A stretch of 64,000 nucleotides of DNA from Escallonia rubra (Eukaryota; Streptophyta; Magnoliopsida; Escalloniales; Escalloniaceae): contig JAVXUO010002619.1 of assembly GCA_033065855.1 (NCBI GenBank), positions 124,001 through 188,000 of the forward strand, written 5' to 3'. Each line of letters opens with the position of its first letter. Positions within the stretch are counted from its first letter, which is position 1. This document shows positions 1 through 12,551 of the stretch, piece after piece. The notes beneath the pieces are model-generated. The model was given only the letters and a program-made list of their open reading frames with translations, was not told the DNA's origin and did not search any database. Both the position numbers and the translations under genes were made by a program.

Positions 1-270
1 CAACTCAAAGCTATAAGGTGGAACGTACAATATAGTTTCCTGTTTTTTTTGCACATCATATACTTGAATCGTCTCGTTGCAAGCGTTACTTTATATAGGT
101 AATTCTTCTAAAAAATTAACAGCAGCTTAAATAAAGAATCAGTTAGAAAATGAAAAATGTGGACTTCGATATCATATGGTATGCAGGGAGAAACGCATTT
201 CTCAAATGTCAAAGAGAAAGTTTTACATTTGATTAGAGGGCATTGAGGTTTACGCAGGACAATGATTCAC

Positions 271-3200
271 CTTGACTTATGAAAAGATCAAAAAGTTTCT
301 CAAATTTATTGAAGAAGGCTGCAATAATATCTTCTCTCTGTAGTTGGTGAGCAACAGAAGTCAATTTCTGTAGAACAGCATTTAAGCAGGTTGACGGTTT
401 CGTATTATCCACATTCAAGCCAATTCCTGCCAAATATAGAAACGGAAAAAAAAAAATCAGCTATGTGACGTCAAGATACGGCCGTCAACAATGTTATTTA
501 AATACTGCACAGCAATTCAGTGCACTAGAAAAACATTTTAGTGTTGCAGTGCCAAGTTAGCTAGGCAAGGAAATATCCTGGGGCTTGTGAAAATGTGGAT
601 TCCCTCACTTGAATAGCTAGCTTTTCAGATTGACTTCTCCCATTGGCCCTGCTTTATTGATTCGTCTTGGAGCTGCCACATGCCCAGCCTTGTGAGGCCT
701 ACGTCCCATGTGGGCTGTGTCCACTCCAAGAGTAGCCAACCTGACTGAGGAGTCACAACAGAAGTCAACGTGCCTCAGGGGTCGGTCTGCTCTTGCAGAG
801 ACACAAGGCTCTGAGACAGAAAACATTATGCAGTATGACATTGGCTAAGCATGGGGATATACCGAGGCTTATAAGGGCGTGGGTTCCCTCACTTGATAGC
901 TAGCTTTTCAGGTCGATAGCTAGCTTTTCAGGTCGAGTTCTCTCATTGACCCTGTTTGCATCGTCTAGTGATTTCAGTTTAGCAATTACGAAGAGTTGTT
1001 ACTTGAGATTTGTGTATCATCATCAGTAGAGTGAGAATATACCAGAACAAACATTAAACTTCTTTGATCTATATGTCGACGTACACAAGATACCTCCCAC
1101 TTTAAGGCCATTCAAGTACAGATCATTAGGCCACTTTATTCTAACATCAAGACGTGGAATGCCCTGAAACAGATGAGTAAAGCCCCAAAAATGAATATCA
1201 GTGCATGACAATCATATAGATCCACATTATCTAACCAACAGGATGAAAGTGCTGAATGGAAACACGTGATTTGTTTGAAAACGACATCTATCAGATAGCT
1301 TTTGTTGTTATTGCTTGCTCTTAATTTTAACTTGGTCGGAGTCTAAGTCAGAGAGTCAGATTGACACCTAGAATTCTCTGCTGTGATGAACATAATCTGG
1401 CATCTGCATGTGCACGAGCCATCAAGCAGACGCATACGCAGGTTTGCTATTTCAGCCTCTATTCATTACGTCCTTTAAACAAGAAACATGATCACTACTT
1501 CTTCAGGTGGCCCTCTATAGTGGAGTGCAACCATTGTGCTATTAATACTAGACACAAACATTTCAATGACTCTAATGGTATCCATCTGTTCTCATAAAAG
1601 CACTAGGTTAAACGCCCTTATACAAATAGGAGGTGAACCAAAATTGGACAGTGTGGTCATGTTCCCACCTAAGATCACAACAGATACATAAAAGATTAAA
1701 AGTAGTCCATCTAACACAGATTGAAATCAAACTGAGTTATATCTTGTGATTAACCCGAAAAACGGCATAGACCTTATTATTCCTTTTCTTTGTTCTATTA
1801 AATATTCATGTCTTACAATGACTTGCAGAAAGACAAAGGCAACACAAAAGCAGATTTTCTCGCTGTAAACATATTCTCATTGACTACTGTACACAAGCAT
1901 ATGCACGTACACACACACAATACGCAATACACAAGCACACAAATAAATGCATAAATAACATGATAGAATCATTTGTATAATTCTTTCATAACAAAAACTG
2001 ACATTCTTTACATGCTCTGACCGATAATTTCCAAGGCTGGAACTCTTAAATTTTTTGGATAAACAATAAACTTCAAATATGTATATGTCTATGCACATAA
2101 TGTCTGACCTTTTCACTTCCACTAATTACAAAAGTATCATAGTTCCTTTCATTGGCATCAAAACTAATTTCCACGTGTTTATCCCGTTTGAGACCAGACA
2201 ATATTTTCAGTTCCATTTAAAAGCAATGACCAATAGCAGGCAGCTACGATTGGGGGGAATGCGATTGAAACTTATATAAGCATGCCCATAGATGGAAAGT
2301 GAAAAGAAAAAAAATTACATTCTTGTCACAAGCATCCTTTATTGCCTCAGTTATGGCAAGACTGACTACATACTGCACAAGTGGCACAACTCGCCCATCC
2401 TCCATCTGTATCGTAAAAGAAAACAACAGGCAACCTTCCGGAGATTCCCACACATTCTTCGAACGACCTAGAGAACTCCACAAAATCATAACCACGGTTG
2501 ATATTCAAAACAATGCCACTAAAAGAATCACAAACCTCGCCCTTTAAATTGAACATCCGCAACACAAACAGCGCCAATAGGAAGCTCACCAAAATTCCTG
2601 TGCAAAACCCGAAACCTCAATATCCAAATTAAACACCAACCCAATATCCACTTCATAAATCATTGTCACCTTTGACGGTCAATTATATAATTCGAACATC
2701 CAAACATTAAGTTGGACTCTAATAGTAACTAAAAGTGGAATAAGCACAAGTCGAACGTAGTTAGGAGTTAGTTTCCTAACCCAAAACACTTGTACGGATA
2801 TCACGTTTGATTAAAACCAGGCAAAAAGTCAAAAGCCGACAAAGTTTATGAAACAGAGGGAGCACATTTGAGTGCACTTACTGGGAAACGACGTCGTGAG
2901 TGGAAGGCAAGCGCGGAGACCAGACGAGAAACCGACCGAAGCGCGTCGTAGAGAGAGAATTCATGTAAGAATCGATCTTAAAAGCGGCGGCGTCGGCGAG
3001 TAATGGCTTCTGGGCCTCGGAATGCAAAAAGAGCGAAACGTCGGGATGATCAGGTAATTTTAGAGTGTTGCTGTTCTTCAATGACACAGCCAGTTCCTTC
3101 TCAACTGATGATTTACCAGATAACACTAGAACACAAGGCTGATGGGACTCCATTGCTGTAACCAAATTGGAAGAAAATCAGTCTCTCTCTCTCTCTCAAT

Positions 3201-3334
3201 CAATCTCTCTTGTGAGTTAGATGTGGCTTACCTGATTTAGCGACGAATAGAGACTGAGCTAGACGTTGCTTTCCTGATTTAGCGACGGAAATTAGAGACA
3301 GAAAGTGGAGGAACGGAAAAAGATAGAAGGACAT
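271..3334 (-). CDS. HCS1: Biotin-protein ligase (holocarboxylase synthetase), 5' six exons, partial
   Basis: Attaches biotin to carboxylases such as acetyl-CoA and methylcrotonoyl-CoA carboxylase. Exons read from splice sites and phase (minus strand): 3334-3232, 3155-2882, 2597-2536, 2467-2319, 1163-1043 and 426-271, together 288 codons plus one base, with no stop and every junction in phase. The remaining exons lie beyond the left edge. Family motifs seen: RFGRFLVWSPRLPSTHDVVS, then GRGRSKNVWESPEGCLLFSF formed across the 68-nt intron, then IKWPNDLYLNGLKVGGIL with the catalytic-core lysine, then GIGLNVDN formed across the 616-nt intron. Two in-frame starts exist. ATG 3334 gives about 34 residues with no acidic residue and many Ser, Leu and Phe, like a transit peptide. 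ATG 3153 gives the shorter form. A reading that begins at 3165 starts with TTG, so I did not use it. Identity is firm; dual targeting is inferred by analogy with Arabidopsis HCS1. Confidence 0.9.
590..965 (-). repeat. Dispersed repeat inside HCS1 intron (GCTAGCTAT family)
   Basis: Lies in the intron between HCS1 exons 5 and 6. The core, on the minus strand, is CTGAAAAGCTAGCTATTCAA followed by GTGAGGGA. The same 28-base string occurs on the plus strand near 33880. A second, partly duplicated core sits at 885-935, followed on the minus-strand left side by a segment matching GATGCAAACAGG near 34289. It is a non-coding, multicopy repeat of TRIM or SINE type; class not resolved. Confidence 0.6.
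1164..2318 (-). other. HCS1 intron 4, no recognised element
   Basis: Intron with donor GTAATT at 2318 and acceptor TTTCAG ending at 1164. AT-rich; contains a short CA/TG-rich stretch near 1890-1940. Nothing else recognised. Confidence 0.7.
3156..3231 (-). other. Short 5' intron of HCS1 separating the two start codons
   Basis: Donor GTAAGCC at 3231-3225 and acceptor TTACAG ending at 3156. Splicing joins the 34-codon first exon in frame to CA-ATG-GAG. The intron contains a TC/GA dinucleotide run at 3181-3197. Without splicing the upstream ATG would not continue in frame into the ligase, so splicing could decide which isoform is made. That regulatory role is inferred. Confidence 0.65.
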
Positions 3335-3480
3335 GAATGAAGTGGGAGAAGGGGGTGTGGGTTTAGGACGGAGAAAACGATTTCCGAATGTAAGCTGGTG
3401 GCTATTCTGACGGGGGTGACATTATGTTGTGTGCCACGGCGCGTTTAGCGACGCTAGTCCAAAGGAACTTTTTTTTAGAG
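3335..3480 (-). promoter_or_regulatory. Likely promoter and 5' leader region of HCS1
   Basis: Sequence immediately upstream of the first HCS1 start, placed by position only. I see no convincing TATA box. The strand reads into an AT-rich spacer at about 3480. Confidence 0.3.
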
Positions 3481-4121
3481 CGTGTTTGGACGAATAATTT
3501 CAAAGTACTTGACATTTTAAAATTCTTTCATTCTAATATTTGTTGATTTATAAATTTATAGAATAACAAATTTAATATTTGAACAATTTTGTAAAGCGAA
3601 TATTTGATATGCAAATTTACATCTAAAAATTTAAATCTAATAGTGCATGGGTACAAACAAATGAAAGAGAGTCTCCTTTGATTAGGGAAGAAGTTAGTTA
3701 AAATTATGGAGAGATTAGTTTAAGTTACCTCATTTTTTAACTAAATTGTTTGTTCTAAAAAACTGCTTGCTCTCATGCAATGACATTAGGAACAAATAGC
3801 TTATTCTATTGCATTATCTCCTTAAGAATTATCTTATTTTTCAACTATTTTATCAGCAAATTCTTGTATAAGAATAAACTATTTGTTCAAAAATAACGTT
3901 TTTTTATTCAAGAATGAACAGTTTTTGTTTGTTTGTGTGTGTAAAGCAGCATATCATATAGATGGAATAATATGATAAATGCTCTCAGCTATGAAGTAAA
4001 TCGAAGTTAAGGAGAAAAGTAAAAGCAAACTGAAAATTGTGAGGAAAAAGTTACAGAGGCTTTGATCAATATAGTACCTATGATTGTTTTTTATTTAGTC
4101 TTTATATGATCAATATAATAA
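3481..4121. other. AT-rich intergenic spacer
   Basis: Very AT-rich sequence with poly-T and poly-A runs and no convincing coding potential. Nothing recognised. Confidence 0.6.
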
Positions 4122-5017
4122 GGTAGCGTTTGACAACGGTTTTTTTTTTTTTTTAGTTTTTTCTCCAGTTTCGTAAACTGGAGAAAAAAAATCTATTTGA
4201 CATACAATTTTGGTTTTTTTTTTCCTTCAGTTTTGAAAACATGACTATTTTTTAAAACTCTATTTTGGAGTTTTGGGTTTTCAGTTTTTGTTTTTGTTTT
4301 GAGATCCAACTTTCAAAATTTGTTAAAAGCAAAAAAAAAATGAGTATCATTTTAAGAAACCCCCTCACACACAGAGTTCCACCACGACCACCAGACACTT
4401 CCTTCCATTGACTAAATCTACCCCGTCGTCACCCTATCATTTTCGTGACCCACGAATCTGCCCCTATCGTCGTCGTCACCTTATCGCTGTCAACAACCAC
4501 GGTCTGCCACACCACTGCTACATTCTCGCCACTGCCACCCACAGATCTGCTCCAGCACCGCCACCCTACCGTCATCACCACCCACGAATCTGGCTCACTG
4601 TCGCCAATTCAAGCCTTTGACAATGAATCAGACCTCAACCCACTATCTTCATCCCACTGTCATGGACAATCAATGGGACCTCAAGCAACGCCGCCACCTT
4701 AGCACCGTCGCACAACCCACAATTTGCCCTACTATCACCACCCCACCACCATCGCATTTGATTATGGTGGTGGTGCTACGAATTGGATCGTGGTGGTTCC
4801 ACCCACCGATAGTGGTGCTTCGGGGAGTTCTGAGAATTTGTTGGAGAAAAATGGTTGGTGGAAAATTTAAGAAAAAAAATGGCAAAGAAAAAACTCAAAA
4901 TAAGAACTGGTTAATCAAACACCAATTTGTTTTTGTAAGAAACAAAAACTAAATTGGTTTCGGTTTTTATTTTTTTGAAAACTAGAAACCAAAACTGTAA
5001 GTGATTTCAAACAGACC
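4122..5017. mobile_element. Candidate non-autonomous DNA transposon with CCACC-rich core
   Basis: The left end begins GGTAGCGTTTG and the right end, read inwards, begins GGTCTGTTTGA; both are followed by T-rich sequence. Just inside the left end, 4157-4190 forms a near-perfect hairpin (TTTTCTCCAGTTT against AAACTGGAGAAAA). The interior 4370-4860 is rich in CCACC/CATCACC and its open frames are low-complexity. I could not find a clear target duplication, so superfamily and exact ends are uncertain. Confidence 0.45.
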
Positions 5018-5304
5018 TTTTAAACAAACTTTGCAAATGAACCTGTACGAAACATAATATTTCGGCCGGTACGTACTTCTCGGCCAATATCACGTGTACG
5101 GCTGGTACAACACTACAACCGATTCAAAACGGTATTTTGACTGGTACGAAATGTAAGAGATTCCGTACTAGTAGAAGGCAAAAGTGGTACGTATAGGTTT
5201 GTACAGTATTGATAAATATCATTAATCCTTTCATCAAAAACTTAAACACCCTATCACACTTTTCTAAAGTCTACAAAATTATATATCTATACTCTGATAT
5301 AACT

Positions 5305-7455
5305 TGTGACAACCCCCAACCCCAGTGACCTTAGATGTCCCACAAATGTCATCAATATCTAACCCAAAATTAACAGAGCAAACTACAACATTGAACATTA
5401 ATAACGGACTTAAAGAAAATGCGTCCTTAGAAAAACTTTTTCTAATGCACATAAATGTTATGCAATGGAAGGCTTTGAATGCCTCAAATCCACTAAGTCT
5501 TTATAAAATGAAACACACAACTGAGATCGTAACAATTTTTGCATCATCTACTTCAGTGCACCTCCTTTTTACCATTCCTATGGGATTTACCATACTCAAA
5601 GTTAGTACTAGAATACACCTCCTTTTTACCCTTCCTATGGGATTTACCATACTCATACTTAGTACTAGAAAAAGGTAGATAAAAAATGAATGCAAATTGA
5701 CAGTAAAGATAATACGAGGAACTCAACGTATGATTCATCTAGAGAGTGTCCAAGAGCAATTAGGAATTAAAGGACATCAATGAATTCGAGATCCAAAAAC
5801 AGAATCAACATCAACAACGTATATATGGTCACAAATCACTTTTGTTCACATTGAGCGACTTCAATACCCAACAGAATATATGCATCTCATATTTGGAAAA
5901 TGAATGACAAACTCAAGAATTATGTACGTGCTATGCAAAAGAAGATAATAATGCAAGCGATAATTACAAAAACATAAATAGTTAACAAACATCAATAAGC
6001 TCAATTGTAACGCAGACTCAGACTTGACGTTACTAGACACGACAGACTTTAGCGAGCTTCATCCTTTTACTAGTTACTCCACTTTCACTGGCCATCATCT
6101 TGTTGATGCCCCATCATACGGGGTGTTCATCTTAGTCTCGCACAAATTGAAGAGAGACAATTTTCATCAACTGAGCGGACTTGGGAAAAATTTCCACCAT
6201 AAGTCTTCAACAACTTATCTCATTTACCGACATTCTAAAATAACAACAATATTTTAACATAAGCATTATCAAAGATAGGCATGTTAATCGAGGCAATGAA
6301 CAAAATAGCATTATCCTTACCTGATTGACTTTTTAGCTGAAGAAACTGTCAAACTTTGATCGCCATGAGCGAACAACCTATCCAATCAAAATCTCGCTAG
6401 CCATGCATCAATTAAGAATATCCGCATGCTTTATTTTACTTGTCTAATATTTTAACCCTTTCCCACTTAGCAGTTCATAACCTCTTCTTACGGCTAACTA
6501 TCTTAACCCGATATTAGGATTTTACCCTAATCTTCGAAAGTGTATTTATAGCACACATTCTTCAGGTATGTGTAAGTGTAAGTACGTAAGATAGTATCTC
6601 CAATTCTATTATTTCCAACGCTAGTCTCATAGGTTAGCTTAATTCGAAAATACCATCTTTAAATACCCCTGACAACCATCGCAACCAGCAAAAATACCAA
6701 AAATATTTCAAAATAGCTCTTTATTTGTATTAAACTAACTTTCAAATCAAAAAGTCCTTGGGAAAAATTTTATACGCGAGAATCCCCCTCCAATAATTAA
6801 ATGCGCATCAGGCGGCCAAAATTAGTAAACATAGAAAAAAAAATCTAAAATGTTAAGAAATTTTCGACATTGAAGTGTCTCAATAATACAGGAGTCACCA
6901 TAAATTTTTCAGACAAAAATCTGATTTTCTATCTTTAATAAATCAAGAACCCCTTTTTCGATAAAATCATTTAACACTCTTCGTGGATGAGGAAAAATCC
7001 AGGAAAATTCGACGATGCAGGTCTCTTAAAAATAATAGGGGTTACTCTTTCACACTTGGCCAAAATCAGATCAGAGATTGCTTTTAAAAATTAAAGATTG
7101 GAATGCAAAATAATACGAGAACTTTAGCGACACTTTACAGTTCAACCCCTCTCAAGAACCCAAATTATCCTACTGCACACACATCACTGTTCTCTCTCAC
7201 CAACACACGCTCTAACACACACACACATGCACACACTGAACACACACTCTCACCCACTGCATGTAATCCCCCCCCCCCTCCCCCCACAACGCCCCTACGC
7301 ATTGTGTGATTTATACTCATGCACACATTAAACACATATTCACTCACATGTGCACACAAATACTCACACGCACATGCTCTAACACACACACTCACTGAAC
7401 GCCTATACACACAGAGATTCCACCAAGGACGCACATTGAACAAACACGCTATCTT

Positions 7456-7543
<88 letters not shown>

Positions 7544-8743
7544 TTAAGCACACGCCCATACATGTACACACATACACTCATACACACGCCTGCAGTAACA
7601 CCCACACATTGGAACATACACTCTGAATTTTACACACTAATCACACATAGAAATACACACTCATGCACACACCTCATTGATTACCACATACCTATGACAC
7701 ACTGAAACACACACACACACACCTTTCACCAATTTTCACACACATCTCATACACTATAACACACGTGCACGCGCAGTTCACTGATTTCACACACATAGCC
7801 CACGCACACACCACACATACACATCCCCACCCCCACCCCCCGATTACACACTCCTAGACTCACTGCTCACAGGCTGCTCACATGCACACATACTTACACA
7901 TATTGAAATACACTCACTAATCACACACACACTCCTACACATACACACCCCTCGAAAGCTACACATAAACACATTAATAACTCAATTTACACTTAATTCT
8001 AACCAAAAATTCAAGAAACTAACTGAATTAAACTAACACAATTACTTACCAAATTTTTTTCCTAATTGAGCCACCAAGAAGAATTCCTCATATCTCATAT
8101 TTTCTTTTCCTTTTTACACCTCTAATCCCCTCTCCTTTCTTCCCCTTATTATATCCAAAACTTCCCCACCTTATGATCACTCACCACCCCCTTCAAACCC
8201 AATGAAAATTCAAGCACAATCCACTCACTTGGAAGTGGAGAAACTGGTTGCCAAGAGTAGCCACGCCTGCCCATATATTTTTTTAAATAAAAATCTATGG
8301 TCCTACATTCTTCTATTAGGTATCCAAGATCTAATATCAAGGAACTGAAATTTTAAGTTTTAAGCTTGAAAAGACAGTGATCATCACCCCCCCTGCGAGC
8401 GCAAAAAAGAAGTGCATACGAGATAAACCACTAGGCTTAAATTAAAAAACCTTTCATTTTTTTGAAGTTTATAAGTAATTAGATGTCCTTTATATTTTTA
8501 ATCCAAGATGTCCTAGATGTCCTTTAAACTTTGATGGGCACAAACAACCTTTCTTTATTCAACTGATCTAGTTTTGTTACACTATCGCCCGACAACCATT
8601 ATTAAGTAACGATGATATTGATCTGCTTACAAACAAGCAGGCAAGAGAAAGCAAGATTAGCCATACTTTTGTGGTGAGGTCTCCTTAATATACTTCTTTT
8701 TACATGCAATGCTTTCCTTACCAAAGGAATTTTGGCTGTCACA
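5305..8743. mobile_element. LTR-like sequence, possibly a long solo LTR
   Basis: Begins TGTGACAACCCCC, and a matching TGTCACA ends at 8743, as in many plant Ty3-type LTRs. Between them are AT-rich, non-coding sequence, a CA-rich stretch and polypyrimidine tracts. Flanking five-base repeats do not match, so these ends are tentative. Short repeated phrases such as CTTCCTATGGGATTTACCAT (5571-5655, twice) look like local duplications. No gag or pol coding seen. Confidence 0.35.
7090..7970. repeat. CA-rich low-complexity stretch with (CA)n(TA)n microsatellite
   Basis: Almost 900 bases of degenerate CACACA-type sequence, with a pure (CA)n run from about 7457 leading into (TA)n up to about 7542. 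Apparent long open frames on both strands (for example poly-Cys/Val or His/Thr readings) follow from the dinucleotide composition and are not genes. Confidence 0.85.
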
Positions 8744-9080
8744 CATTTGTTCCTTAAACTTTACTTTTATTGCATGTAGTTCAAAAGGTAAAAAAATGGA
8801 TATGTAATGACCTACATTGCAGGCAGATGACTATTACTCATCCTAAATTGTATCATAGTTTGACATTTAAACCTTAGTCAATGCATGTTGTGGACTAACA
8901 AGTCTAAAAAGTGGAACGATGGAAGGATCAGGATAGGTCACTTAATAAAAAAATAACGGGTGAACATCTGAGGTAATCGACGTGAGCACTCCAACGCCTA
9001 AGTCATAACTCACAACAAATATGAGAAATCTCTAAGTACTAGCATGTGTAAAAATATGAACATGTACCGTGTATACCTTG

Positions 9081-9098
9081 CGCACACGCGCGCGCGCG

Positions 9099-9155
<57 letters not shown>
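9081..9155. repeat. Compound microsatellite (CG)n(CA)n(TA)n
   Basis: Alternating CG, then CA, then TA units, ending directly at the left terminus of the palindromic element at 9156. Confidence 0.95.
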
Positions 9156-9357
9156 GAGAGCTGATCTATTGCTAGCGCTAGCAACTTAACCCAAGTTGCT
9201 AGCGCGATCTGGCCGTCCACAAGCGAGAATGGGCGGCCAGATCGTGCGCCACAACAGTAATTTTTTCACCCTCCGCAACATAATGTAGTGGACGATAAAT
9301 TATCGTCCGTTACCATTATGTTGCGGACGGCCAAATCGCGCTAGCAATGGATCACGA

Positions 9358-9360
<3 letters not shown>
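9156..9360. mobile_element. Small TA-microsatellite-flanked palindromic element (Micron-like)
   Basis: About 205 bp, bounded on both sides by TA repeats. Terminal inverted repeats: GATCTATTGCTAGCGC at the left and GCGCTAGCAATGGATC at the right. Just inside the left end, GCGCTAGCAACTT and AAGTTGCTAGCGC form a hairpin with a five-base loop. The interior holds two GTCCRCTACATTATGTTGCGGAC-like palindromes. No coding capacity. Elements that insert in TA microsatellites are known in rice as Micron; this relation is by analogy. Related ends occur at 16690-16758 and from 16823. Confidence 0.7.

Positions 9361-9419
<59 letters not shown>
9361..9419. repeat. (TA)n microsatellite
   Basis: Uninterrupted TA repeat of about 59 bases, between the palindromic element and the endogenous viral sequence. 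Confidence 0.97.
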
Positions 9420-9421
<2 letters not shown>

Positions 9422-9575
9422 TAAGTTGCCTGGTGTCTCGTTAATTTCATTTTTAGCCCCTCAACTTGTAAGCAGTTCACTAATACACCTCATACTTCTC
9501 AAAAGACTAAAATTGACCCCTCTCAAGATTAGAACGTGTCTTTCCTGACCAAATGAGAATTTCGCCATACAAAAT

Positions 9576-9588
9576 TGGTATCAGAGCC
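9576..9588 (+). promoter_or_regulatory. tRNA-Met primer-binding site of the endogenous caulimovirid
   Basis: TGGTATCAGAGCC is complementary to the 3' end of plant initiator tRNA-Met and marks the start of minus-strand synthesis and the conventional map origin of caulimovirid genomes. Confidence 0.85.
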
Positions 9589-9600
9589 TAACCAAAGGCG

Positions 9601-11726
9601 AGATCCAACCGAAAAACTCATGAAAATTCCTTGTTTATTAAATCATATGACAGGAATTATACACTTAGACCATGAAATTGGAAAAACTGAGATAACAAGA
9701 TTATTAAATCAAATAATTGATGTATCTCATGAAACTTTAAATATCTGTAGAACTCTAAACAAGATAACATCTTAGATATTAACTGAATTACACAATTCAG
9801 ATAAAGAGTTAGGATGTGAAAACCACGTCCTAAACTCAGATAACTTTTTTATCAAACTTAAGAAGTTATGACACTACCAATAAATACTATAGCAACGAAA
9901 CTTCATATGTATTTGAAGAGGTTATAGCATACAGCCGTAGCGAAGGCGAAAGAAAACCCTCTTCGAGTGGCTCAAAAGACACCAAAGATCCCGTAAAGGG
10001 AACAGGTGCAGAAGAAATAGAAAAAATAATAAACGACTACTTCGACAAAGTAGAAAAAAGAAAAATCATTAAAAAAACCAATCATGGATGAAATAGATCC
10101 AGTTGTTCTAAAAGAACATCAATATAAACAAGAAGAAAAAAGAGCCATATCAGAAGTAAATAAGGCGTTTAATTTGCTGATATGAATTTATGGAACGGAG
10201 AAACCAATTCAAACTATGTAGAAGCGATCCATAATTAAATTTAGAAAACAAATTCTAAATTTAATAACGCACTTATAAGGACAAATTTAAAACAAGATTT
10301 TGTCCCAAAAAATGGAAGAAACGAGCCCGTAAATCAGTACAATATATATCTTCATATCGATTGTATTTCAAATACTGAAGAAACAATCGATAACTGGTCA
10401 CAAGCCTTAAGAATTGTCATAATAGGTGGTAATTTAACATAAATACATGATATGAAATATTTTATTCGAGCAACCCTGCGAGGAAATGCAGCTAGGTTCT
10501 GGAATAGCATAGCAGATAACGAAATGATAATTGAAGCGCAAAGCAAGCTCAATATTTTTAAAGAATGAATAATATTTTATGCAGATAACCTCAAAAGAGA
10601 GTTCTGCGAAATATCTATAAACAATATAGGTATTCAAGAAAAAAGTGCTTTCACAAATTTGACAAAACTATAAATATGTGATATGTGCTATTTTAAAATT
10701 TACACTTGTAAATTTTAAAAATATATTTTTACAAGTTAGAACTCAGAGACAGCCTCCATTGGCAAAAACAATTTATTGTCAAACTCCCTAAACCATGGGA
10801 TGAGTTAGCAGAAAAATAATTTACAAAACTCCTAAACGACGGAATGCTTTGCGATTCCTTACGAGGAAGGATTGCAGCTGTAGAAGAAATACTAAAGAAA
10901 TATTGTACCGAAGGACAAGCAATAAAAAATATGAAAAAGCTCATATAAGTTACGATTGTTGTTCTAAAGTTGATAACATGGTAAATAGCTATGGATGCGA
11001 AAAGAAGCCAAACTTCAAGAAGAAAAAATTCGAGAAGAAAAGGTTTGGAAACGAAAAAAGATATGTGAAGAAATGAAAAAAGATTCAGAGAAGAAAATTT
11101 AATCCATCAAGGGAAAAACCAAAACCATAGGGAAGATATATTAGAAAGAAATCTAATATTCAGTATAAAAAACCTTCATGTCCAAAAGGAAAATCATCAG
11201 AAGAGTGTGATTTTTGTTGGTTATGCGGCGAAAATGACATTATGCAAATAAATGTCCAAGTAAGAAAATAAAACAAAATATAAGATATTTCTTATTCGCT
11301 GAAGAAATATACGAGCTAGCATGGGGATACGAATTAGATTCTGAAGACGAAGCAAAAGAGCTTGTTTCAGAATACAACTACGAATCTGATGATGAAACAA
11401 CATCAGATGACGAAGAAAATTTAAACAGAACTTTAAAAGGCATAGGCACAATCTTCATGCTGTCAGAAACCTACGACCATGAAGAAGATATGATTCGCTT
11501 ATCTAATAACATAATTAGTGAGAGTGAATCAATTGAGGAAGAAACTCCCGGTTCTGATATAAACCATTGGGACATGCCTAAAATCAAGGTTGGAGAAATA
11601 TACAAAAACTCCATATTCAGGTTCAAGAGTAAGATGAATATAGAGATCTCTGAAGGAGAAACCTCAGTAGGTCAAACTGAAGAAAGAATACTAAACATTC
11701 CTCAATTCAAGATAGATAAAGCATAA
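9601..11726 (+). pseudogene. Caulimovirid coat-protein-like region, broken
   Basis: A run of Lys- and Glu-rich fragments in shifting frames with several stops. It ends at about 11180-11270 with a CCHC-type zinc knuckle (Cys-x2-Cys spacing, then His and Cys), the usual C-terminal RNA-binding motif of caulimovirid coat proteins. A single-base deletion interrupts the knuckle between its second Cys and its His. Acidic stretches follow at 11330-11560. Not expected to make a working protein. Upstream of 10800 the assignment rests on position and composition. Confidence 0.6.
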
Positions 11727-11765
11727 CAATACCTTAGATAAGGATATCACTATGTACATATTGGT

Positions 11766-12368
11766 ATGATAAAAGTTAGTCTGTATCCATTATTCATAGA
11801 TGATAGAGATACAACAGTAATCTGTTGTTTAACAGATAATCGGTGGAAAGTTTTTGAAAAAGCCCTAATAGGGGGTATCCAAAATAACTTGTATAACGGA
11901 CTAGTTTGGTTTAAAACTATACTAAACTACTTCATGTCCTTAAAAGATCCTTATCTTAATAAAGCAGTAGGATTGAGGATTCAGACTCAAGATATGACCG
12001 AATTACGAGAAGTCTGCAAAAATATTACAGTACAATACCGTCTAGTTTACAGAGTGGGGGTAAATACCACTAATCCACTAAGTAAAACGCTAAACAGTGA
12101 AGTAGAACTATTTGAACAAACAAGTAGTAATGTCCGAGCAATAAAAGCATGGAAGATAAATCCAAAACAATTATCATGGCCTAAAAAATGGGTGATAGGA
12201 GAAGGATTAGCTAGTAAACAACTAGAACACATGTACAAAAGAGAAAATAAAGGTGTTGTAATCCTTGAAGAACCAATGAGATATTATGTTTCTTCAATAC
12301 CTTTCACCTCTACAAATCTGAAAGTCAAAGGAAAGGAAAAAATGGTTGAAGAAGCTATCAAAGAATAA
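11766..12368 (+). pseudogene. Caulimovirid movement protein domain (30K-type)
   Basis: Open frame of 200 residues from ATG 11766. It resembles the cell-to-cell movement protein of caulimovirids in its position after the coat protein and in central hydrophobic and Val/Tyr-rich beta-type segments. In the cavemovirus/solendovirus arrangement it would be the C-terminal half of a coat-movement polyprotein. Here it is cut off from the coat region by stops just upstream, so it is a remnant. Family identification is by pattern and context. Confidence 0.6.
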
Positions 12369-12551
12369 GACAGTTCTGATGAAGACACCATGGGGTACAA
12401 AATAGTTACCATTCCAATCAGATGAAGTATGTCATCACGTGTAGAAACCATACATGTAATGACCAAAACATCAATGAATGATACTGTCAAGAAGAAGCTT
12501 AAAGAAAAAGGCTTGACATGAGATGAGCTTGAAAAGGGTATTCAAGATATT

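Noticed and set aside
3154..3165. HCS1 start at 3165
   Set aside because: The codon there is TTG, and this stretch is the 3' end of a short intron. ATG 3153 or the spliced ATG 3334 fit better.
4408..4952. Overlapping His/Thr/Pro-rich open frames
   Set aside because: CCACC-rich low-complexity core of a transposon candidate; several frames are open at once.
7165..7705. Long open frames of Val/Cys or His/Thr repeats
   Set aside because: Direct translation of (CA)n and (TA)n microsatellites.
9006..9010. Alternative right end of the 5305 LTR-like sequence, with TAACT on both sides
   Set aside because: The five-base match is likely chance, since the putative end lacks an inverted match to TGTGACAACC.
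9576..9588. tRNA gene at the TGGTATCAGAGCC site
   Set aside because: It is only the complement of a tRNA 3' end, as expected for a primer-binding site; no cloverleaf around it. I saw no tRNA or rRNA gene elsewhere in the window.
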